A stretch of 64,000 nt of DNA from Pseudomonas sp. ATCC 13867 (GTDB taxonomy: Bacteria; Pseudomonadota; Gammaproteobacteria; Pseudomonadales; Pseudomonadaceae), in the NCBI RefSeq assembly GCF_000349845.1, contig NC_020829.1, positions 992,001 through 1,056,000 of the forward strand. The letters are read 5' to 3'. The position numbers and the translations under genes are program-made. Under the pieces are notes generated by a model. The model worked only from the letters and a program-made list of their open reading frames with translations. It was not told the origin of the DNA and made no database searches. Shown here in pieces: positions 17,688 through 29,563 of the stretch; positions within the stretch are counted from its first letter, which is position 1; each line of letters starts with the position of its first letter.

Positions 17688-17945
17688 ATGGCACACAAAA
17701 AAGCTGGCGGTAGTACCCGCAACGGCCGCGATTCCGAAAGTAAACGCCTTGGCGTGAAGCTGTTCGGTAGCCAGGCTGTCAAAGCAGGCAACATCATCGT
17801 GCGTCAGCGCGGTACCCAGTTCCACGCTGGTTACGGCGTTGGCATGGGCAAGGATCACACCCTGTTCGCGAAAATCGACGGCGTGATCAAGTTCGAAGTG
17901 AAAGGCGCCTTTGGCCGTCGCTATGTAAGCGTTGTCGCTGCCTAA
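17688..17945 (+). CDS. rpmA: 50S ribosomal protein L27
   Basis: 85 residues starting [20 protein letters not shown], the classical L27 N-terminal tail that reaches the peptidyl transferase centre in gammaproteobacteria, without the cleaved N-terminal extension found in Firmicutes. A clear GGAGA Shine-Dalgarno precedes it. It is translated from the rplU-rpmA transcript and followed by a terminator. Confidence 0.97.
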   Translation: MAHKKAGGSTRNGRDSESKRLGVKLFGSQAVKAGNIIVRQRGTQFHAGYGVGMGKDHTLFAKIDGVIKFEVKGAFGRRYVSVVAA

Positions 17946-17957
17946 GCGAGCTCTCAC

Positions 17958-19325
<1,368 letters not shown>

Positions 19326-19386
19326 TCGGAGCGGCGCTCGCCGGTCCGGATGAAACGTGTGAAGCCTGACTTCTAAGGTTGAGGGT

Positions 19387-20505
19387 ATGCGTGAGAAGGT
19401 CACTGGCGCCAAGCGCTGGGTAGTCAAGATTGGCAGTGCGTTGCTGACCGCCGACGGTCGCGGTCTGGATCGCGATGCTATGGCTGTGTGGGTCGAGCAG
19501 ATGGTCGCGCTGCATTGCGCGGGTGTCGAACTGGTGCTGGTGTCCTCGGGCGCCGTCGCGGCGGGCATGAGTCGCCTGGGCTGGGTTTCCCGGCCTAGCG
19601 ACATGCACGAACTGCAGGCGGCCGCCGCGGTGGGGCAGATGGGCCTGGTGCAGGCCTGGGAGTCCAGCTTCGGCGTGCATAGCCTGCAGACCGCCCAGGT
19701 GCTGCTGACCCATGACGACCTCTCGGACCGCAAGCGCTACCTGAATGGGCGCAACACCCTGCGCACGCTGGTCGACCTCGGCGTGATCCCGGTGATCAAC
19801 GAGAACGACACCGTGGTCACCGACGAGATCCGCTTCGGCGACAACGACACCCTGGCGGCGCTGGTGGCCAACCTGGTCGAGGCCGACCTGTTGGTGATTC
19901 TCACCGATCGCGACGGCATGTTCGACGCTGACCCGCGCAACAATCCCGACGCCGAGCTGATCTTCGAGGCTCGCGCCGATGATCCGGCCCTGGATGCAGT
20001 GGCGGGTGGCACTGGCGGGGCGCTGGGTCGTGGCGGCATGCAGACCAAGCTGCGCGCGGCGCGCCTGGCGGCGCGTTCCGGTGCGCACACGGTGATCGTC
20101 GGTGGACGCATCGAGCGCGTGCTGGATCGCCTGCGTGCCGGTGAGCGCCTGGGTACCTTGCTGACGCCCGAGCAGAGCCGCAAGGCGGCCCGCAAGCAGT
20201 GGCTGGCCGGCCATCTGCAGATGCGTGGCACCCTGGTGCTGGATGATGGTGCGGTGAAGGCGGTGGCTCAGGATCACAAGAGCTTGCTGCCGGTCGGTGT
20301 GAAGGCCGTACAGGGCAGCTTCCGTCGCGGTGAAATGGTGGTCTGTGTGGATCGGCAGGGGCGCGAGATTGCTCGCGGCCTGGCTAACTACAGTGCTCTC
20401 GAGGCGCAGAAGATCATCGGCCAGCCGACCGATGCCATCGAAGGCATGCTTGGCTATGTCGATGGTCCGGAGCTGGTGCATCGCGACAACCTGGTGCTCG
20501 TCTGA
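19387..20505 (+). CDS. proB: Glutamate 5-kinase
   Basis: First step of proline synthesis: glutamate + ATP to gamma-glutamyl phosphate. 372 residues. An amino acid kinase domain (about 1-260) opens with [11 protein letters not shown] and has [14 protein letters not shown] and [10 protein letters not shown] for substrate and ATP. A C-terminal PUA domain (about 280-360) is present, as in most ProB. The enzyme is usually feedback-inhibited by proline. It sits between obgE and creA on the same strand; no proA is adjacent. Confidence 0.96.
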   Translation: MREKVTGAKRWVVKIGSALLTADGRGLDRDAMAVWVEQMVALHCAGVELVLVSSGAVAAGMSRLGWVSRPSDMHELQAAAAVGQMGLVQAWESSFGVHSLQTAQVLLTHDDLSDRKRYLNGRNTLRTLVDLGVIPVINENDTVVTDEIRFGDNDTLAALVANLVEADLLVILTDRDGMFDADPRNNPDAELIFEARADDPALDAVAGGTGGALGRGGMQTKLRAARLAARSGAHTVIVGGRIERVLDRLRAGERLGTLLTPEQSRKAARKQWLAGHLQMRGTLVLDDGAVKAVAQDHKSLLPVGVKAVQGSFRRGEMVVCVDRQGREIARGLANYSALEAQKIIGQPTDAIEGMLGYVDGPELVHRDNLVLV

Positions 20506-20516
20506 GGAAATTCTTC

Positions 20517-20972
20517 ATGTGCAAGGGATTGATGGCGGCGCTGATGTTGCTGCCGGTGCTGGCCCGGGCCGATGTGGTTGGCGAGGTGTCCACCGTCTTC
20601 AAGTGGGTCGGGCCGAACGACAAGATCGTCGTCGAGGCTTTCGATGATCCGAAGGTGCAGGGTGTCAGCTGCTACCTGTCTCGCGCGAAGACCGGCGGCG
20701 TGAAGGGTGGACTGGGTCTGGCAGAGGATCGTGCCGAGGCGTCGATCTCCTGCCGTCAGGTCGGGCCGATCCGCTTCGCTGGTGAGTTGAAAGACGGCGA
20801 GGTGGTGTTCCAGCAGCGCACTTCGCTGGTGTTCAAGACCATGCAGGTGGTGCGTTTCTTCGACAAGAAGCGCAATGCGCTGGTTTATCTGGTCTATAGC
20901 GACCGGGTGATCGAAGGCAGTCCGCAGAATGCGGTGACGGCGATTCCGATCATGCCGTGGCCTGAGAAATGA
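20517..20972 (+). CDS. creA: CreA family periplasmic protein
   Basis: 151 residues with a short signal peptide (about 1-18, ending ARA). The mature part has the CreA fold segments [29 protein letters not shown] and [14 protein letters not shown] and ends in IPIMPW. Two Cys (in VSCYL and ISCRQ) could form a disulphide. It lies 11 bases after proB, so it is likely co-transcribed. The family is conserved in proteobacteria but without an established biochemical role. REP elements follow. Confidence 0.9.
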   Translation: MCKGLMAALMLLPVLARADVVGEVSTVFKWVGPNDKIVVEAFDDPKVQGVSCYLSRAKTGGVKGGLGLAEDRAEASISCRQVGPIRFAGELKDGEVVFQQRTSLVFKTMQVVRFFDKKRNALVYLVYSDRVIEGSPQNAVTAIPIMPWPEK

Positions 20973-20982
20973 AAGGCTCTTC

Positions 20983-21068
20983 GTAGGAGCGAGCTTGCTC
21001 GCGAATGGAGGTGCCCTCAGGTCTCGCAGGTTTGGAGGAGCGCTGTTCGCGAGCGAGCTCGCTCCTAC
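20983..21068. repeat. REP inverted pair (copy 3)
   Basis: GTAGGAGCGAGCTTGCTCGC at 20983-21002, with the inverted partner GCGAGCGAGCTCGCTCCTAC ending at 21067. The arrangement is a BIME-like pair between convergent creA and rpsT. Confidence 0.88.
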
Positions 21069-21082
21069 GGGTTTCTGCGGGC

Positions 21083-21112
21083 AATAAAAAACCGGCCCTG
21101 AGGCCGGTTCTT
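21083..21112 (-). terminator. Rho-independent terminator of rpsT
   Basis: On the reverse strand AACCGGCCT-CAGGG-type hairpin closes to a TTTTTTATT tract, 14 bases after the rpsT stop. Confidence 0.9.
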
Positions 21113-21126
21113 CAAGAACGGAACGC

Positions 21127-21396
21127 TTACGCGGTGGCCAGGGCCTTCACGTGGGCGTTCAGGCGGCTCTTGTGACGAGCGGCCTTGTTCTTGTGGATGA
21201 TGCCTTTGTCAGCCATGCGGTCGATGACCGGTACGGCGGCAACCAGAGCGGCCTGGGCCTTCGGCAGGTCCTTGGCGTCGACTGCTTTGACTACGTTCTT
21301 GATGTAGGTACGAACCATGGAACGCAGGCTGGCGTTGTGGCTGCGACGCTTCTCAGCCTGTTTGGCGCGTTTTTTGGCGGAAGGTGTGTTGGCCAC
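21127..21396 (-). CDS. rpsT: 30S ribosomal protein S20
   Basis: 89 residues, opening [18 protein letters not shown] and very rich in Lys, Arg and Ala, as expected for this three-helix 16S rRNA-binding protein. It has KAAR-type motifs at the C-terminus ([14 protein letters not shown]). Monocistronic, divergent from murJ. A Shine-Dalgarno (GGAG) lies about 8 bases before the start. Its own terminator follows. Confidence 0.96.
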   Translation of the reverse strand: MANTPSAKKRAKQAEKRRSHNASLRSMVRTYIKNVVKAVDAKDLPKAQAALVAAVPVIDRMADKGIIHKNKAARHKSRLNAHVKALATA

Positions 21397-21649
21397 CGTC
21401 GAGCTCCTCGAAAAAAACTTGGGATGTTGCGAATAAATTAAGGCCGCGAATAATGCCGTTGCATCAGGGCCTTGTCAAGGGTGTGCGCGGCCTCCGACGA
21501 GTGGTGCGACGGGCGCACGCTGTCCGGCGGATGGGGTGATTTATTCGCCCCGCGGCCCTACACTGCTGCGCTTCGCCTGGCGGTCGAGCAATCGCTCCAG
21601 GCCAGTGCCGCGCCCGGCAGGGGCGGCCATTCTACCAGTTCTGGACGCT

Positions 21650-23188
21650 ATGAACCTACTCAAGTCGCTGGCCGCGGTCAGCTCGATGACCATGATCTCG
21701 CGGGTGCTCGGCTTCGTGCGCGATACCATCGTCGCGCGCATGTTCGGCGCCGGCATGGCCACCGACGCCTTCTTCGTCGCCTTCAAGCTGCCCAACCTGC
21801 TGCGCCGGATCTTCGCCGAGGGCGCGTTTTCCCAGGCCTTCGTGCCGATCCTGGCCGAGTACAAGACCCAGCAGGGCGAGGAGGCGACCCGTACCTTCAT
21901 CGCCTACGTATCCGGTCTGCTGACCCTGATCCTGGCGCTGGTCACCGCGCTGGGGATTCTCGCCGCGCCCTGGGTGATCTGGGTGACGGCACCCGGTTTC
22001 GTCGATTCGCCGGAGAAGTTCCAGCTCACCAGTTCCTTGCTGCGGGTGACCTTTCCTTACATCCTGCTGATCTCGCTGGCCTCGCTGGCGGGGGCGATCC
22101 TCAATACCTGGAACCGCTTCTCGGTGCCGGCCTTCGTGCCGACCCTGCTGAACGTCAGCATGATTCTCTTCGCGCTGTTCCTGACGCCGTACTTCGACCC
22201 GCCGATCATGGCGCTGGGTTGGGCGGTGCTGGCCGGTGGGCTGGCGCAACTGCTCTACCAACTGCCGCACCTGAAGAAGATCGGCATGCTGGTGCTGCCG
22301 CGCATCAACCTGCGCGATTCCGGCGTGTGGCGTGTGCTCAAGCAGATGGGGCCGGCGATCCTCGGCGTTTCGGTCAGCCAGATCTCGCTGATCATCAACA
22401 CTATCTTCGCCTCCTTCCTGGTGGCCGGTTCCGTGTCCTGGATGTATTACGCCGATCGCCTGATGGAGCTGCCGTCCGGCGTGCTGGGCGTGGCGCTGGG
22501 CACCATCCTGCTGCCGTCGCTGGCCAAGACCTACGCCAGCGATGACCGCCACGAGTATTCGCGGCTGATGGACTGGGGCCTGCGCCTGTGCTTCCTGCTG
22601 GCGCTGCCGTGTTCCCTGGCGCTGGCGGTGATCGCCGAGCCGCTGACCGTTTCGCTGTTCCAGTACGGCAAGTTCAGTGCCCATGACGCGCTGATGACCC
22701 AGCGCGCGCTGATCGCCTACGCCGTCGGCCTGCTCGGCATCATTCTGGTGAAGGTGCTGGCGCCGGGTTTCTATGCGCGGCAGAACATCAAGACGCCGGT
22801 GAAGATCGCGCTGTTCACCCTGGTTTCCACGCAGTTGATGAACCTGGTGTTCATCGGTCCGCTCAAGCATGCCGGCCTGGCCCTGGCGATCAGCCTGGCG
22901 GCCTGCCTCAACGCCGGCCTGCTGTACTGGCAACTGCGCAAGCATCGCCTGTTCGAGCCGCAGCCGGGCTGGGGCGCGTTCATCGTCAAGCTGGTGGTGG
23001 CGGTGCTGGTGATGTGCGTCGTGCTGGTGGGGCTGATGATCGTGATGCCGGCCTGGGGCCAGGGCGATATGCTCTGGCGCCTGCTGCGTCTTGGCGGCCT
23101 GGTGATGGCCGGCGTCGTCGCCTATTTCGGTATGCTGGCACTTCTCGGCTTCCGCATCCGGGACTTTTCCCGGCGGGCGGTATCCTGA
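21650..23188 (+). CDS. murJ: Lipid II flippase MurJ
   Basis: 512 residues with about 14 hydrophobic helices. It flips undecaprenyl-linked peptidoglycan precursor across the inner membrane. The N-terminus [25 protein letters not shown] and the segments [18 protein letters not shown] and [12 protein letters not shown] are hallmarks of the MurJ/MviN family, including the conserved Arg residues of the central cavity. ATG 21650 is chosen over a frame extending 38 codons upstream. It diverges from rpsT and is followed by ribF. Confidence 0.95.
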   Translation: MNLLKSLAAVSSMTMISRVLGFVRDTIVARMFGAGMATDAFFVAFKLPNLLRRIFAEGAFSQAFVPILAEYKTQQGEEATRTFIAYVSGLLTLILALVTALGILAAPWVIWVTAPGFVDSPEKFQLTSSLLRVTFPYILLISLASLAGAILNTWNRFSVPAFVPTLLNVSMILFALFLTPYFDPPIMALGWAVLAGGLAQLLYQLPHLKKIGMLVLPRINLRDSGVWRVLKQMGPAILGVSVSQISLIINTIFASFLVAGSVSWMYYADRLMELPSGVLGVALGTILLPSLAKTYASDDRHEYSRLMDWGLRLCFLLALPCSLALAVIAEPLTVSLFQYGKFSAHDALMTQRALIAYAVGLLGIILVKVLAPGFYARQNIKTPVKIALFTLVSTQLMNLVFIGPLKHAGLALAISLAACLNAGLLYWQLRKHRLFEPQPGWGAFIVKLVVAVLVMCVVLVGLMIVMPAWGQGDMLWRLLRLGGLVMAGVVAYFGMLALLGFRIRDFSRRAVS

Positions 23189-23257
23189 GTCAGCGGCAAA
23201 GGGTTGCATCCGCTTTCGGCGACGGCATTTTGCCTGTCGCACGGCGGCGGGTGTGGG

Positions 23258-23263
23258 TATAAT
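23258..23263 (+). promoter_or_regulatory. -10 box TATAAT upstream of ribF
   Basis: A perfect TATAAT lies 28 bases before ATG 23292; the -35 is weak (near 23234). Its position downstream of the alternative ATG at 23253 supports the 23292 start for RibF. Confidence 0.55.
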
Positions 23264-23291
23264 CGACCACTTTCTGAGCAATACGCGCGCT

Positions 23292-24230
23292 ATGCAGCTG
23301 CTTCGAGGCCTTCACAACCTGCGGCCCCTGTCCGGGGGCTGTGTCGCCACCATCGGTAACTTCGACGGCGTCCATCTCGGCCACCAGGCGATCCTGGGGC
23401 GTCTGCGCGAGCGTTCGCTGGAGCTGGGCGTGCCCAGTTGCGTGGTGATCTTCGAGCCGCAGCCGCGCGAGTACTTCGCCCCGGATGCCGCGCCGGTGCG
23501 CCTGGCCCGCCTGCGCGAGAAGCTCGAGCTGCTGCGCCAGTACGGCGTCGACTTCGTTCTCTGCCTGGCCTTCAACCGCCGCCTGCGCGAACTGTCGGCC
23601 GCCGAGTTCGTCCGCCAGGTGCTGGTGGAGGGCCTGCGGGTCCGTCATCTGGAAGTGGGTGACGATTTCCGCTTCGGCTGCGACCGTTCCGGCGACTTCG
23701 CCTTCCTGGTCAACGCCAGCGCGGAGCAGGGCTTCACCGTCGAAGCCGCGACCACCGTGGAAGTCGACGGCATGCGCGTGAGCAGTTCGCGCATCCGCAA
23801 GGACCTGGCCGACGGCGACCTGCACATGGCCGAGCGCCTGCTGGGCCGTCCATACCGCCTGAGCGGCCGCGTGCTGCACGGGCAGAAGCTGGGCCGTACG
23901 CTGGGTTCGCCCACCGCGAACATCCAGCTCAAGCGCCGCAAGGCGCCGCTCAATGGGGTTTACCTGGTCAGCACGATGGTGGCTGGCCAGCGCTGCAACG
24001 GGGTTGCCAACATCGGCACCCGGCCGTCTGTGAATGGCGATGGCCGGCCCCACCTGGAAGTGCATCTGCTGGACTTCGCTGGCGACCTTTACGGCCAGCA
24101 TCTGGACATCACTTTCCACCAGAAGCTGCGTGATGAGCAGCGTTTTGCCTCGCTCGAGGCACTCAAGGCGGCCATCCTCGCCGACATCGCCGCCGCCCGG
24201 GCCTATTGGCTGGGCCAACCGCTTGATTGA
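23292..24230 (+). CDS. ribF: Bifunctional riboflavin kinase/FAD synthetase
   Basis: Makes FMN from riboflavin and FAD from FMN. 312 residues. The N-terminal adenylyltransferase domain has GNFDGVHLGHQ at about 19-29, with the HxGH nucleotide-binding signature, and SSSRIRKDLADG. The C-terminal riboflavin kinase domain (about 185-305) has the flavin/ATP motif GSPTANIQL and NGVANIGTRPSV. The start at 23292 (MQLLRGLHNLRP) fits the family; the upstream ATG at 23253 precedes the -10 box. It is the first gene of ribF-ileS-lspA-fkpB-ispH, a conserved order in gammaproteobacteria. Confidence 0.95.
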   Translation: MQLLRGLHNLRPLSGGCVATIGNFDGVHLGHQAILGRLRERSLELGVPSCVVIFEPQPREYFAPDAAPVRLARLREKLELLRQYGVDFVLCLAFNRRLRELSAAEFVRQVLVEGLRVRHLEVGDDFRFGCDRSGDFAFLVNASAEQGFTVEAATTVEVDGMRVSSSRIRKDLADGDLHMAERLLGRPYRLSGRVLHGQKLGRTLGSPTANIQLKRRKAPLNGVYLVSTMVAGQRCNGVANIGTRPSVNGDGRPHLEVHLLDFAGDLYGQHLDITFHQKLRDEQRFASLEALKAAILADIAAARAYWLGQPLD

Positions 24231-24251
24231 AGATCCTGAACAGGCCCTGAG

Positions 24252-27086
24252 ATGACCGATTACAAAGCCACTCTGAACCTTCCCGAAACCGACTTCCCGA
24301 TGAAAGCCGGCCTGCCGCAGCGCGAGCCGCATACCCTGAAGTTCTGGAACGATATTGGCCTGTACCAGCAACTGCGGAAGATTGGCGAAGGTCGCCCGAA
24401 ATTCATCCTGCACGATGGCCCGCCCTACGCCAACGGCAGCATTCACATCGGTCACGCGGTCAACAAGATCCTCAAGGACATCATCGTCCGTTCCAAGACT
24501 CTGGCCGGCTACGACGCCCCCTATGTGCCGGGCTGGGACTGCCACGGCCTGCCGATCGAGCACAAGGTCGAGACCACCCACGGCAAGAACCTGCCGGCGG
24601 ACAAGACCCGCGAGCTGTGCCGCGAATACGCCGCCGAGCAGATCGAAGGGCAGAAGGCCGACTTCATCCGCCTGGGCGTGCTGGGCGAGTGGGACAACCC
24701 CTACAAGACCATGAACTTCTCCAACGAGGCCGGTGAAATCCGCGCGCTCGCCGAGATGGTCAAGCAGGGCTTCGTGTTCAAGGGCCTGAAGCCGGTGAAC
24801 TGGTGCTTCGACTGCGGCTCGGCCCTGGCCGAGGCGGAAGTCGAGTACGCCGACAAGAAATCCGACGCCATCGACGTCGCCTTCCCGGTGGAAGATGCCG
24901 ACAAGCTGGCCGCCGCCTTCGGCCTGGCCAGCCTGCCCAAGCCTGCCGCCATCGTCATCTGGACCACCACCCCCTGGACCATTCCGGCCAACCAGGCGTT
25001 GAACGTCCACCCCGAATTCACCTATGCGCTGGTCGACACCGGCGAGCGCCTGCTGGTGCTGGCCGAGGAACTGGTCGAGTCCTGCCTGCAACGCTACGGC
25101 CTGGAAGGCCAGGTCATCGCCACCGCCCAGGGCGAGTCGCTGGACCTGATCCGCTTCCGCCACCCGTTCTACGAGCGCTTCTCGCCGGTCTACCTGGCCG
25201 AGTACGTCGAGCTGGGCGCCGGTACTGGCGTGGTTCACTCCGCCCCGGCCTACGGCGAGGACGACTTCCGTACCTGCAAGCAGTACGGCATGAGCAACGA
25301 CGACATTCTCAGCCCGGTGCAGAGCAATGGCGTCTATGTGGCCGACCTGCCGTTCTTTGGCGGCCAGTTCATCTGGAAGGCCAACCCGGCCATCGTCGCC
25401 AAGCTCGACGAAGTGGGCGCGCTGCTCAAGCACGCCAGCATCAGTCACAGCTACATGCACTGCTGGCGCCACAAGACTCCGCTGATCTACCGCGCCACCG
25501 CGCAGTGGTTCGTCGGCATGGACAAGCAGCCGGAAGCCGGCGATACCCTGCGCGCGCGCGCGCTGCAGGCCATCACCGAAACCGACTTCGTGCCCAACTG
25601 GGGCCAGGCGCGCCTGCACGGCATGATCGCCGGCCGTCCGGACTGGTGCATCTCGCGCCAGCGCAACTGGGGCGTACCGATCCCGTTCTTCCTGCACAAG
25701 GCCACCGGTGAACTGCACCCGCGCACCGTCGAACTGATGGAAGCCGTCGCCCAGCGCGTCGAGAAGGAAGGCATCGAGGCCTGGTTCAAGCTCGACGCCG
25801 CCGAACTGCTGGGCAATGAAGCCGCGCAGTACGACAAGATCAACGACACCCTGGACGTCTGGTTCGACTCCGGCACCACTCACTGGCACGTGCTGCGCGG
25901 CTCCCACGCCGAGCTGGGCCACGCCAGCGGTCCGGCCGCCGACCTCTACCTGGAAGGCTCCGACCAGCACCGCGGCTGGTTCCACTCGTCCCTGCTGACC
26001 GGCTGCGCCATCGACGGCCACGCGCCGTACCGCCAGCTGCTGACCCACGGCTTCACCGTGGACGAGTCCGGCCGCAAGATGTCCAAGTCCCTGGGCAACG
26101 TGATCGCCCCGCAGCAGGTCACCGACACCCTGGGCGCCGACATCCTGCGCCTGTGGGTTTCCGCCACCGACTACTCGGGCGAGATGGCGGTTTCCCAGAC
26201 CATCCTGCAGCGCAGCGCCGATGCCTATCGGCGCATCCGCAACACCGCGCGCTTCCTGCTGTCCAACCTGTCCGGCTTCGACCCGGCCAAGGACCTGCTG
26301 CCCAACGACCAGTTGCTGGCCCTGGACCGCTGGGCCATCGACCGCGCCCTGCTGCTGCAGCGCGAGCTGGAAGAGGCCTACCGCGACTACCGCTTCTGGA
26401 ACGTCTACTCCAAGGTGCACAACTTCTGCGTGCAGGAGCTGGGCGGCTTCTACCTGGACATCATCAAGGACCGCCAGTACACCACCCAGGAAAACAGCGT
26501 CGCCCGCCGTTCCTGCCAGACCGCGCTGTTCCACATCGCCGAGGCTCTGGTGCGCTGGATCGCGCCGATCCTGGCGTTCACCGCCGAGGAAATCTGGAGC
26601 TTCCTGCCGGGCGAGCGCGCTCAATCGGTGATGCTGACCACCTGGTACGACGGCCTCTCCGAGCTGCCGGCCGACGCCGAGCTGGACCGCGCCTACTGGG
26701 ACGAAGTCATGGCCGCCAAGGCCGCCGTGAACAAGGAGCTGGAGAACCAGCGCAGCGCCAAGACCATCGGCGGCAATCTGCAGGCCGAGATCACCCTCTA
26801 CGCCGAAGACTCCCTGGCCAAGCGCCTGGAGAAGCTGGGCAACGAGCTGCGCTTCGTGCTGATCACCTCCGCCGCCACCGTCGCGCCGCTGGCCGATGCA
26901 CCGGCCGATGCGATGGACAGCGAGCTGCCGGGGCTGAAGCTGAAGGTGGTCAAGTCCACCCATGCCAAGTGCGGCCGTTGCTGGCACTTCCGCACCGATG
27001 TCGGCAGCGATGCCGCGCACCCGGAACTGTGCGGTCGTTGTGTCGAGAACATCGATGGCGCCGGCGAGGTTCGCCACTATGCCTAA
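24252..27086 (+). CDS. ileS: Isoleucyl-tRNA synthetase
   Basis: Class I synthetase charging tRNA-Ile, with a CP1 editing domain that removes valine. 944 residues. The HIGH signature is at 65-68 in the segment [18 protein letters not shown] is at 609-613. The editing domain spans about 200-400 with TTTPWT and [15 protein letters not shown]. The C-terminal zinc finger (CGRCWHF and LCGRC near 898-925) is present. This is the eubacterial mupirocin-sensitive type in length and motifs. It overlaps lspA by 8 bases, so translation is probably coupled. Confidence 0.97.
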   Translation: MTDYKATLNLPETDFPMKAGLPQREPHTLKFWNDIGLYQQLRKIGEGRPKFILHDGPPYANGSIHIGHAVNKILKDIIVRSKTLAGYDAPYVPGWDCHGLPIEHKVETTHGKNLPADKTRELCREYAAEQIEGQKADFIRLGVLGEWDNPYKTMNFSNEAGEIRALAEMVKQGFVFKGLKPVNWCFDCGSALAEAEVEYADKKSDAIDVAFPVEDADKLAAAFGLASLPKPAAIVIWTTTPWTIPANQALNVHPEFTYALVDTGERLLVLAEELVESCLQRYGLEGQVIATAQGESLDLIRFRHPFYERFSPVYLAEYVELGAGTGVVHSAPAYGEDDFRTCKQYGMSNDDILSPVQSNGVYVADLPFFGGQFIWKANPAIVAKLDEVGALLKHASISHSYMHCWRHKTPLIYRATAQWFVGMDKQPEAGDTLRARALQAITETDFVPNWGQARLHGMIAGRPDWCISRQRNWGVPIPFFLHKATGELHPRTVELMEAVAQRVEKEGIEAWFKLDAAELLGNEAAQYDKINDTLDVWFDSGTTHWHVLRGSHAELGHASGPAADLYLEGSDQHRGWFHSSLLTGCAIDGHAPYRQLLTHGFTVDESGRKMSKSLGNVIAPQQVTDTLGADILRLWVSATDYSGEMAVSQTILQRSADAYRRIRNTARFLLSNLSGFDPAKDLLPNDQLLALDRWAIDRALLLQRELEEAYRDYRFWNVYSKVHNFCVQELGGFYLDIIKDRQYTTQENSVARRSCQTALFHIAEALVRWIAPILAFTAEEIWSFLPGERAQSVMLTTWYDGLSELPADAELDRAYWDEVMAAKAAVNKELENQRSAKTIGGNLQAEITLYAEDSLAKRLEKLGNELRFVLITSAATVAPLADAPADAMDSELPGLKLKVVKSTHAKCGRCWHFRTDVGSDAAHPELCGRCVENIDGAGEVRHYA

Positions 27087-27588
27087 CGCCGATCGTTTCG
27101 GCCGTCTCCCCTGGCTGTGGATCACCGTACTGGTGTTCGTACTGGACCAGGTCAGCAAGGCGTTCTTCCAGGCCGAGCTGACCATGTACCAGCAGATCGT
27201 GGTCATCCCCGACCTGTTCAGCTGGACCCTGGCCTACAACACCGGCGCGGCCTTCAGCTTCCTGGCCGACAGCTCGGGCTGGCAGCGCTGGCTGTTCGCC
27301 CTGATCGCCATCGTGGTCAGCATCGTGCTGGTGGTCTGGCTCAAGCGCCTCAAGCGCGGCGAGACCTGGCTGGCCATCGCCCTGGCCTTGGTGCTGGGCG
27401 GTGCGCTGGGCAACCTGTACGACCGCATGCTGCTTGGCCACGTAGTGGACTTCATCCTGGTGCACTGGCAGAACCGCTGGTACTTCCCGGCGTTCAACCT
27501 GGCGGACAGCGCCATTACCGTCGGCGCCGTCATGCTGGCGCTGGACATGTTCAAATCGAAGAAATCCGGAGAAACCGCACATGGCTGA
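27079..27588 (+). CDS. lspA: Lipoprotein signal peptidase (signal peptidase II)
   Basis: Cleaves the signal peptide of diacylglyceryl-modified prolipoproteins in the inner membrane. 169 residues with four membrane helices. The catalytic aspartates are Asp124 (in VVDF) and Asp143 (in FNLADS), the same spacing as in the P. aeruginosa enzyme. ATG 27079 overlaps the end of ileS by 8 bases; a longer in-frame start inside ileS would add a non-family extension. The end overlaps fkpB by 8 bases. Confidence 0.96.
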   Translation: MPNADRFGRLPWLWITVLVFVLDQVSKAFFQAELTMYQQIVVIPDLFSWTLAYNTGAAFSFLADSSGWQRWLFALIAIVVSIVLVVWLKRLKRGETWLAIALALVLGGALGNLYDRMLLGHVVDFILVHWQNRWYFPAFNLADSAITVGAVMLALDMFKSKKSGETAHG

Positions 27589-28033
27589 GGCTTCTGAAAA
27601 CATTCAGCGCATTGGTGCAGATAGCCAGGTCACCCTGCATTTCGCCCTTAAGCTGGAAGACGGCAATGTCGTCGACAGTACCTTCGACAAGCAGCCGGCG
27701 ACCTTCAAGGTCGGCGACGGCAACCTGCTGCCGGGCTTCGAGCAGGCGCTGTTCGGCCTCAAGGCCGGCGACAAGCGCACGCTGAGCATCGAGCCGGAGC
27801 AGGGCTTCGGCCAGCCGAACCCGGCCAACGTGCAGGTGATGCCGCGTGACCAGTTCCAGGACATGGAACTGGCCGAGGGCCTGCTGGTGATCTTCAACGA
27901 TGCCGCCAAGACCGAACTGCCGGGCATCGTGAAAGCCTTCGACGAGCAGCACGTCACCATCGACTTCAACCACCCGCTGGCCGGCAAGACCCTGTCGTTC
28001 GAAGTGGATATCATCGACGTACAATCAGCCTGA
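27581..28033 (+). CDS. fkpB: FKBP-type peptidyl-prolyl isomerase, FkpB/SlpA type
   Basis: 150 residues, cytoplasmic. An FKBP domain is interrupted by an IF (insert-in-flap) chaperone domain, as in SlyD and SlpA: VTLHFALKLEDGNVVDSTF, LLPGFEQALFGLKAG, then PANVQVMPRDQF in the insert. It lacks SlyD's His-rich metal tail, so SlpA/FkpB is the better name. It overlaps lspA by 8 bases and lies upstream of ispH, the usual order in gammaproteobacteria. Confidence 0.92.
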   Translation: MAEASENIQRIGADSQVTLHFALKLEDGNVVDSTFDKQPATFKVGDGNLLPGFEQALFGLKAGDKRTLSIEPEQGFGQPNPANVQVMPRDQFQDMELAEGLLVIFNDAAKTELPGIVKAFDEQHVTIDFNHPLAGKTLSFEVDIIDVQSA

Positions 28034-28042
28034 CTGGCTGCG

Positions 28043-28063
28043 CGGCCCGCCATCGGCGGGCCG
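28043..28063 (+). other. Stem-loop between fkpB and ispH
   Basis: CGGCCCGCC-ATC-GGCGGGCCG forms a perfect 9-bp hairpin 10 bases after fkpB. It lacks a U-tract and may be an mRNA processing or partial termination site inside the operon. Confidence 0.5.
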
Positions 28064-28130
28064 TTGCACTTGAGGCGAAGTATTCCTACCGGCCCTTCGT
28101 GGGCCGGCTTGCGTAGCACCCGAGGCCACC

Positions 28131-29075
28131 ATGCAAATCAAACTCGCCAATCCCCGCGGCTTCTGCGCCGGCGTCGACCGGGCGATCGAGATCGTCAACC
28201 GCGCCCTCGACGTGTTCGGCCCGCCGATCTACGTGCGCCATGAAGTGGTGCACAACAAGTTCGTGGTGGAAAACCTGCGCAACCGCGGCGCCGTGTTCGT
28301 CGAGGAACTCGACCAGGTGCCGGACGACACCATCGTCATCTTCAGCGCCCACGGCGTTTCCCAGGCGGTACGCAAGGAAGCCGAGAACCGCGGCCTGAAG
28401 GTCTTCGATGCGACCTGCCCGCTGGTGACCAAGGTGCATATGGAAGTGGTGCGCTACAGCCGCGACGGCCATGAATGCATCCTGATCGGCCACGAAGGCC
28501 ACCCGGAAGTGGAAGGCACGATGGGCCAGTACGATGCGTCCAACGGTGGCTCCATCTACCTGGTGGAGGACGAAGAGGATGTGGCCGCGCTGGCGGTTCG
28601 CAATCCCGAGGCGCTGCATTTCGTCACCCAGACCACCCTGTCGATGGACGACACCTCCAAGGTCATCGACGCCCTGCGCGCGAAATTCCCGCACATCCAG
28701 GGCCCGCGCAAGAACGACATCTGCTACGCCACCCAGAACCGCCAGGACGCGGTGAAGGAACTGGCCGACCAGTGCGACCTGGTACTGGTGGTGGGCAGCC
28801 CGAACAGCTCCAACTCCAACCGCCTGCGCGAGCTGGCCGAGCGCATGGGGACGCCGGGCTATCTGATCGATGGCGCCGAGGACCTGAAGAAAGAGTGGTT
28901 CGACGGTGTGCAGCGCATCGGCATCACGGCTGGCGCCTCGGCACCGGAAGTCCTGGTGCGCGGCGTGATCGAGCAGTTGCGCGAGTGGGGGGCGGAGCCC
29001 GAGGTGGAGCTGGACGGCCGGGAAGAGAACATCACCTTCTCCATGCCCAAGGAATTGCGGGTGAAGGCTGTGTGA
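28131..29075 (+). CDS. ispH: 4-hydroxy-3-methylbut-2-enyl diphosphate reductase
   Basis: Last step of the MEP isoprenoid pathway, producing IPP and DMAPP, with an oxygen-sensitive Fe-S cluster. 314 residues. Cluster cysteines are visible at Cys12 (RGFCAG), about Cys96 (DATCPLV) and about Cys197 in the third lobe ([10 protein letters not shown]). [13 protein letters not shown] and HGVSQAVR contribute substrate-binding His residues, and [12 protein letters not shown] binds the diphosphate. It ends the ribF-ileS-lspA-fkpB-ispH run and is followed by a terminator shared with convergent pilE. Confidence 0.96.
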   Translation: MQIKLANPRGFCAGVDRAIEIVNRALDVFGPPIYVRHEVVHNKFVVENLRNRGAVFVEELDQVPDDTIVIFSAHGVSQAVRKEAENRGLKVFDATCPLVTKVHMEVVRYSRDGHECILIGHEGHPEVEGTMGQYDASNGGSIYLVEDEEDVAALAVRNPEALHFVTQTTLSMDDTSKVIDALRAKFPHIQGPRKNDICYATQNRQDAVKELADQCDLVLVVGSPNSSNSNRLRELAERMGTPGYLIDGAEDLKKEWFDGVQRIGITAGASAPEVLVRGVIEQLREWGAEPEVELDGREENITFSMPKELRVKAV

Positions 29076-29078
29076 CAC

Positions 29079-29107
29079 AAAAGAGCCCGCCGCAAGGCGG
29101 GCTTTTT
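29079..29107. terminator. Bidirectional terminator between ispH and pilE
   Basis: AGCCCGCC-GCAA-GGCGGGCT hairpin flanked by AAAA-rich and TTTTT tracts, 4 bases after ispH and 8 bases before the pilE stop on the other strand. Confidence 0.88.
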
Positions 29108-29114
29108 CATGGGC

Positions 29115-29534
29115 TCAGCGCCAGCACTCCGCAACGCTCTTGCCGCTGCCGGTTCGCTCCTTCTCGCCCTGGGCGGTCAGGGTCAGGTTGCCGCACTGGC
29201 TGTCGTTGAACTGCTGGACGGCGGTCAGCGTGTAACCGCCTCCGCCTCCCGCCACCTGCAGCGTGTATTGGCCTGTCTCGGAGACGACGTTGCTGCCGCT
29301 GGTCCGCATGCCCAGTTTGTCGAGGTCGTCGGTGGCGGTCACGTAGGCGTTGTTCTGGGCGTAGTAGCGCTCCTGGCGCGCCGCCGCATCGTTCAGCATG
29401 GCCTGGCCTTCCGCCCGTTTCCCGCGCTTGATGTATTCCTCGTAGCTCGGATAGGCGATGGCGGCGAGGATGCCGATGATGACCACTACGATCATGACTT
29501 CGAGCAGGGTGAAGCCGGTCTGAACACGTTTCAT
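29115..29534 (-). CDS. pilE: Type IV pilus minor pilin PilE
   Basis: 139 residues. The short type III signal peptide is MKRVQTG, cleaved before Phe8, and Glu12 is the conserved Glu5 of the mature pilin. One hydrophobic helix follows ([23 protein letters not shown]), then a globular head ending with a Cys pair (SQCGNL and AECWR) that would form the C-terminal disulphide loop. PilE is assembled into the pilus and helps prime it with FimU, PilV, PilW, PilX and PilY1. It is the last gene of that cluster and starts only 29 bases after pilY1; no pilY2 lies between. Confidence 0.94.
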   Translation of the reverse strand: MKRVQTGFTLLEVMIVVVIIGILAAIAYPSYEEYIKRGKRAEGQAMLNDAAARQERYYAQNNAYVTATDDLDKLGMRTSGSNVVSETGQYTLQVAGGGGGYTLTAVQQFNDSQCGNLTLTAQGEKERTGSGKSVAECWR

Positions 29535-29563
29535 CGAATACTCCATCGAGGCTGGGTAACGGC

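Noticed and set aside
23190..27206. Antisense open frame of 1338 codons opposite ribF and ileS
   Set aside because: Same composition effect; it runs across two genuine genes with strong motifs.
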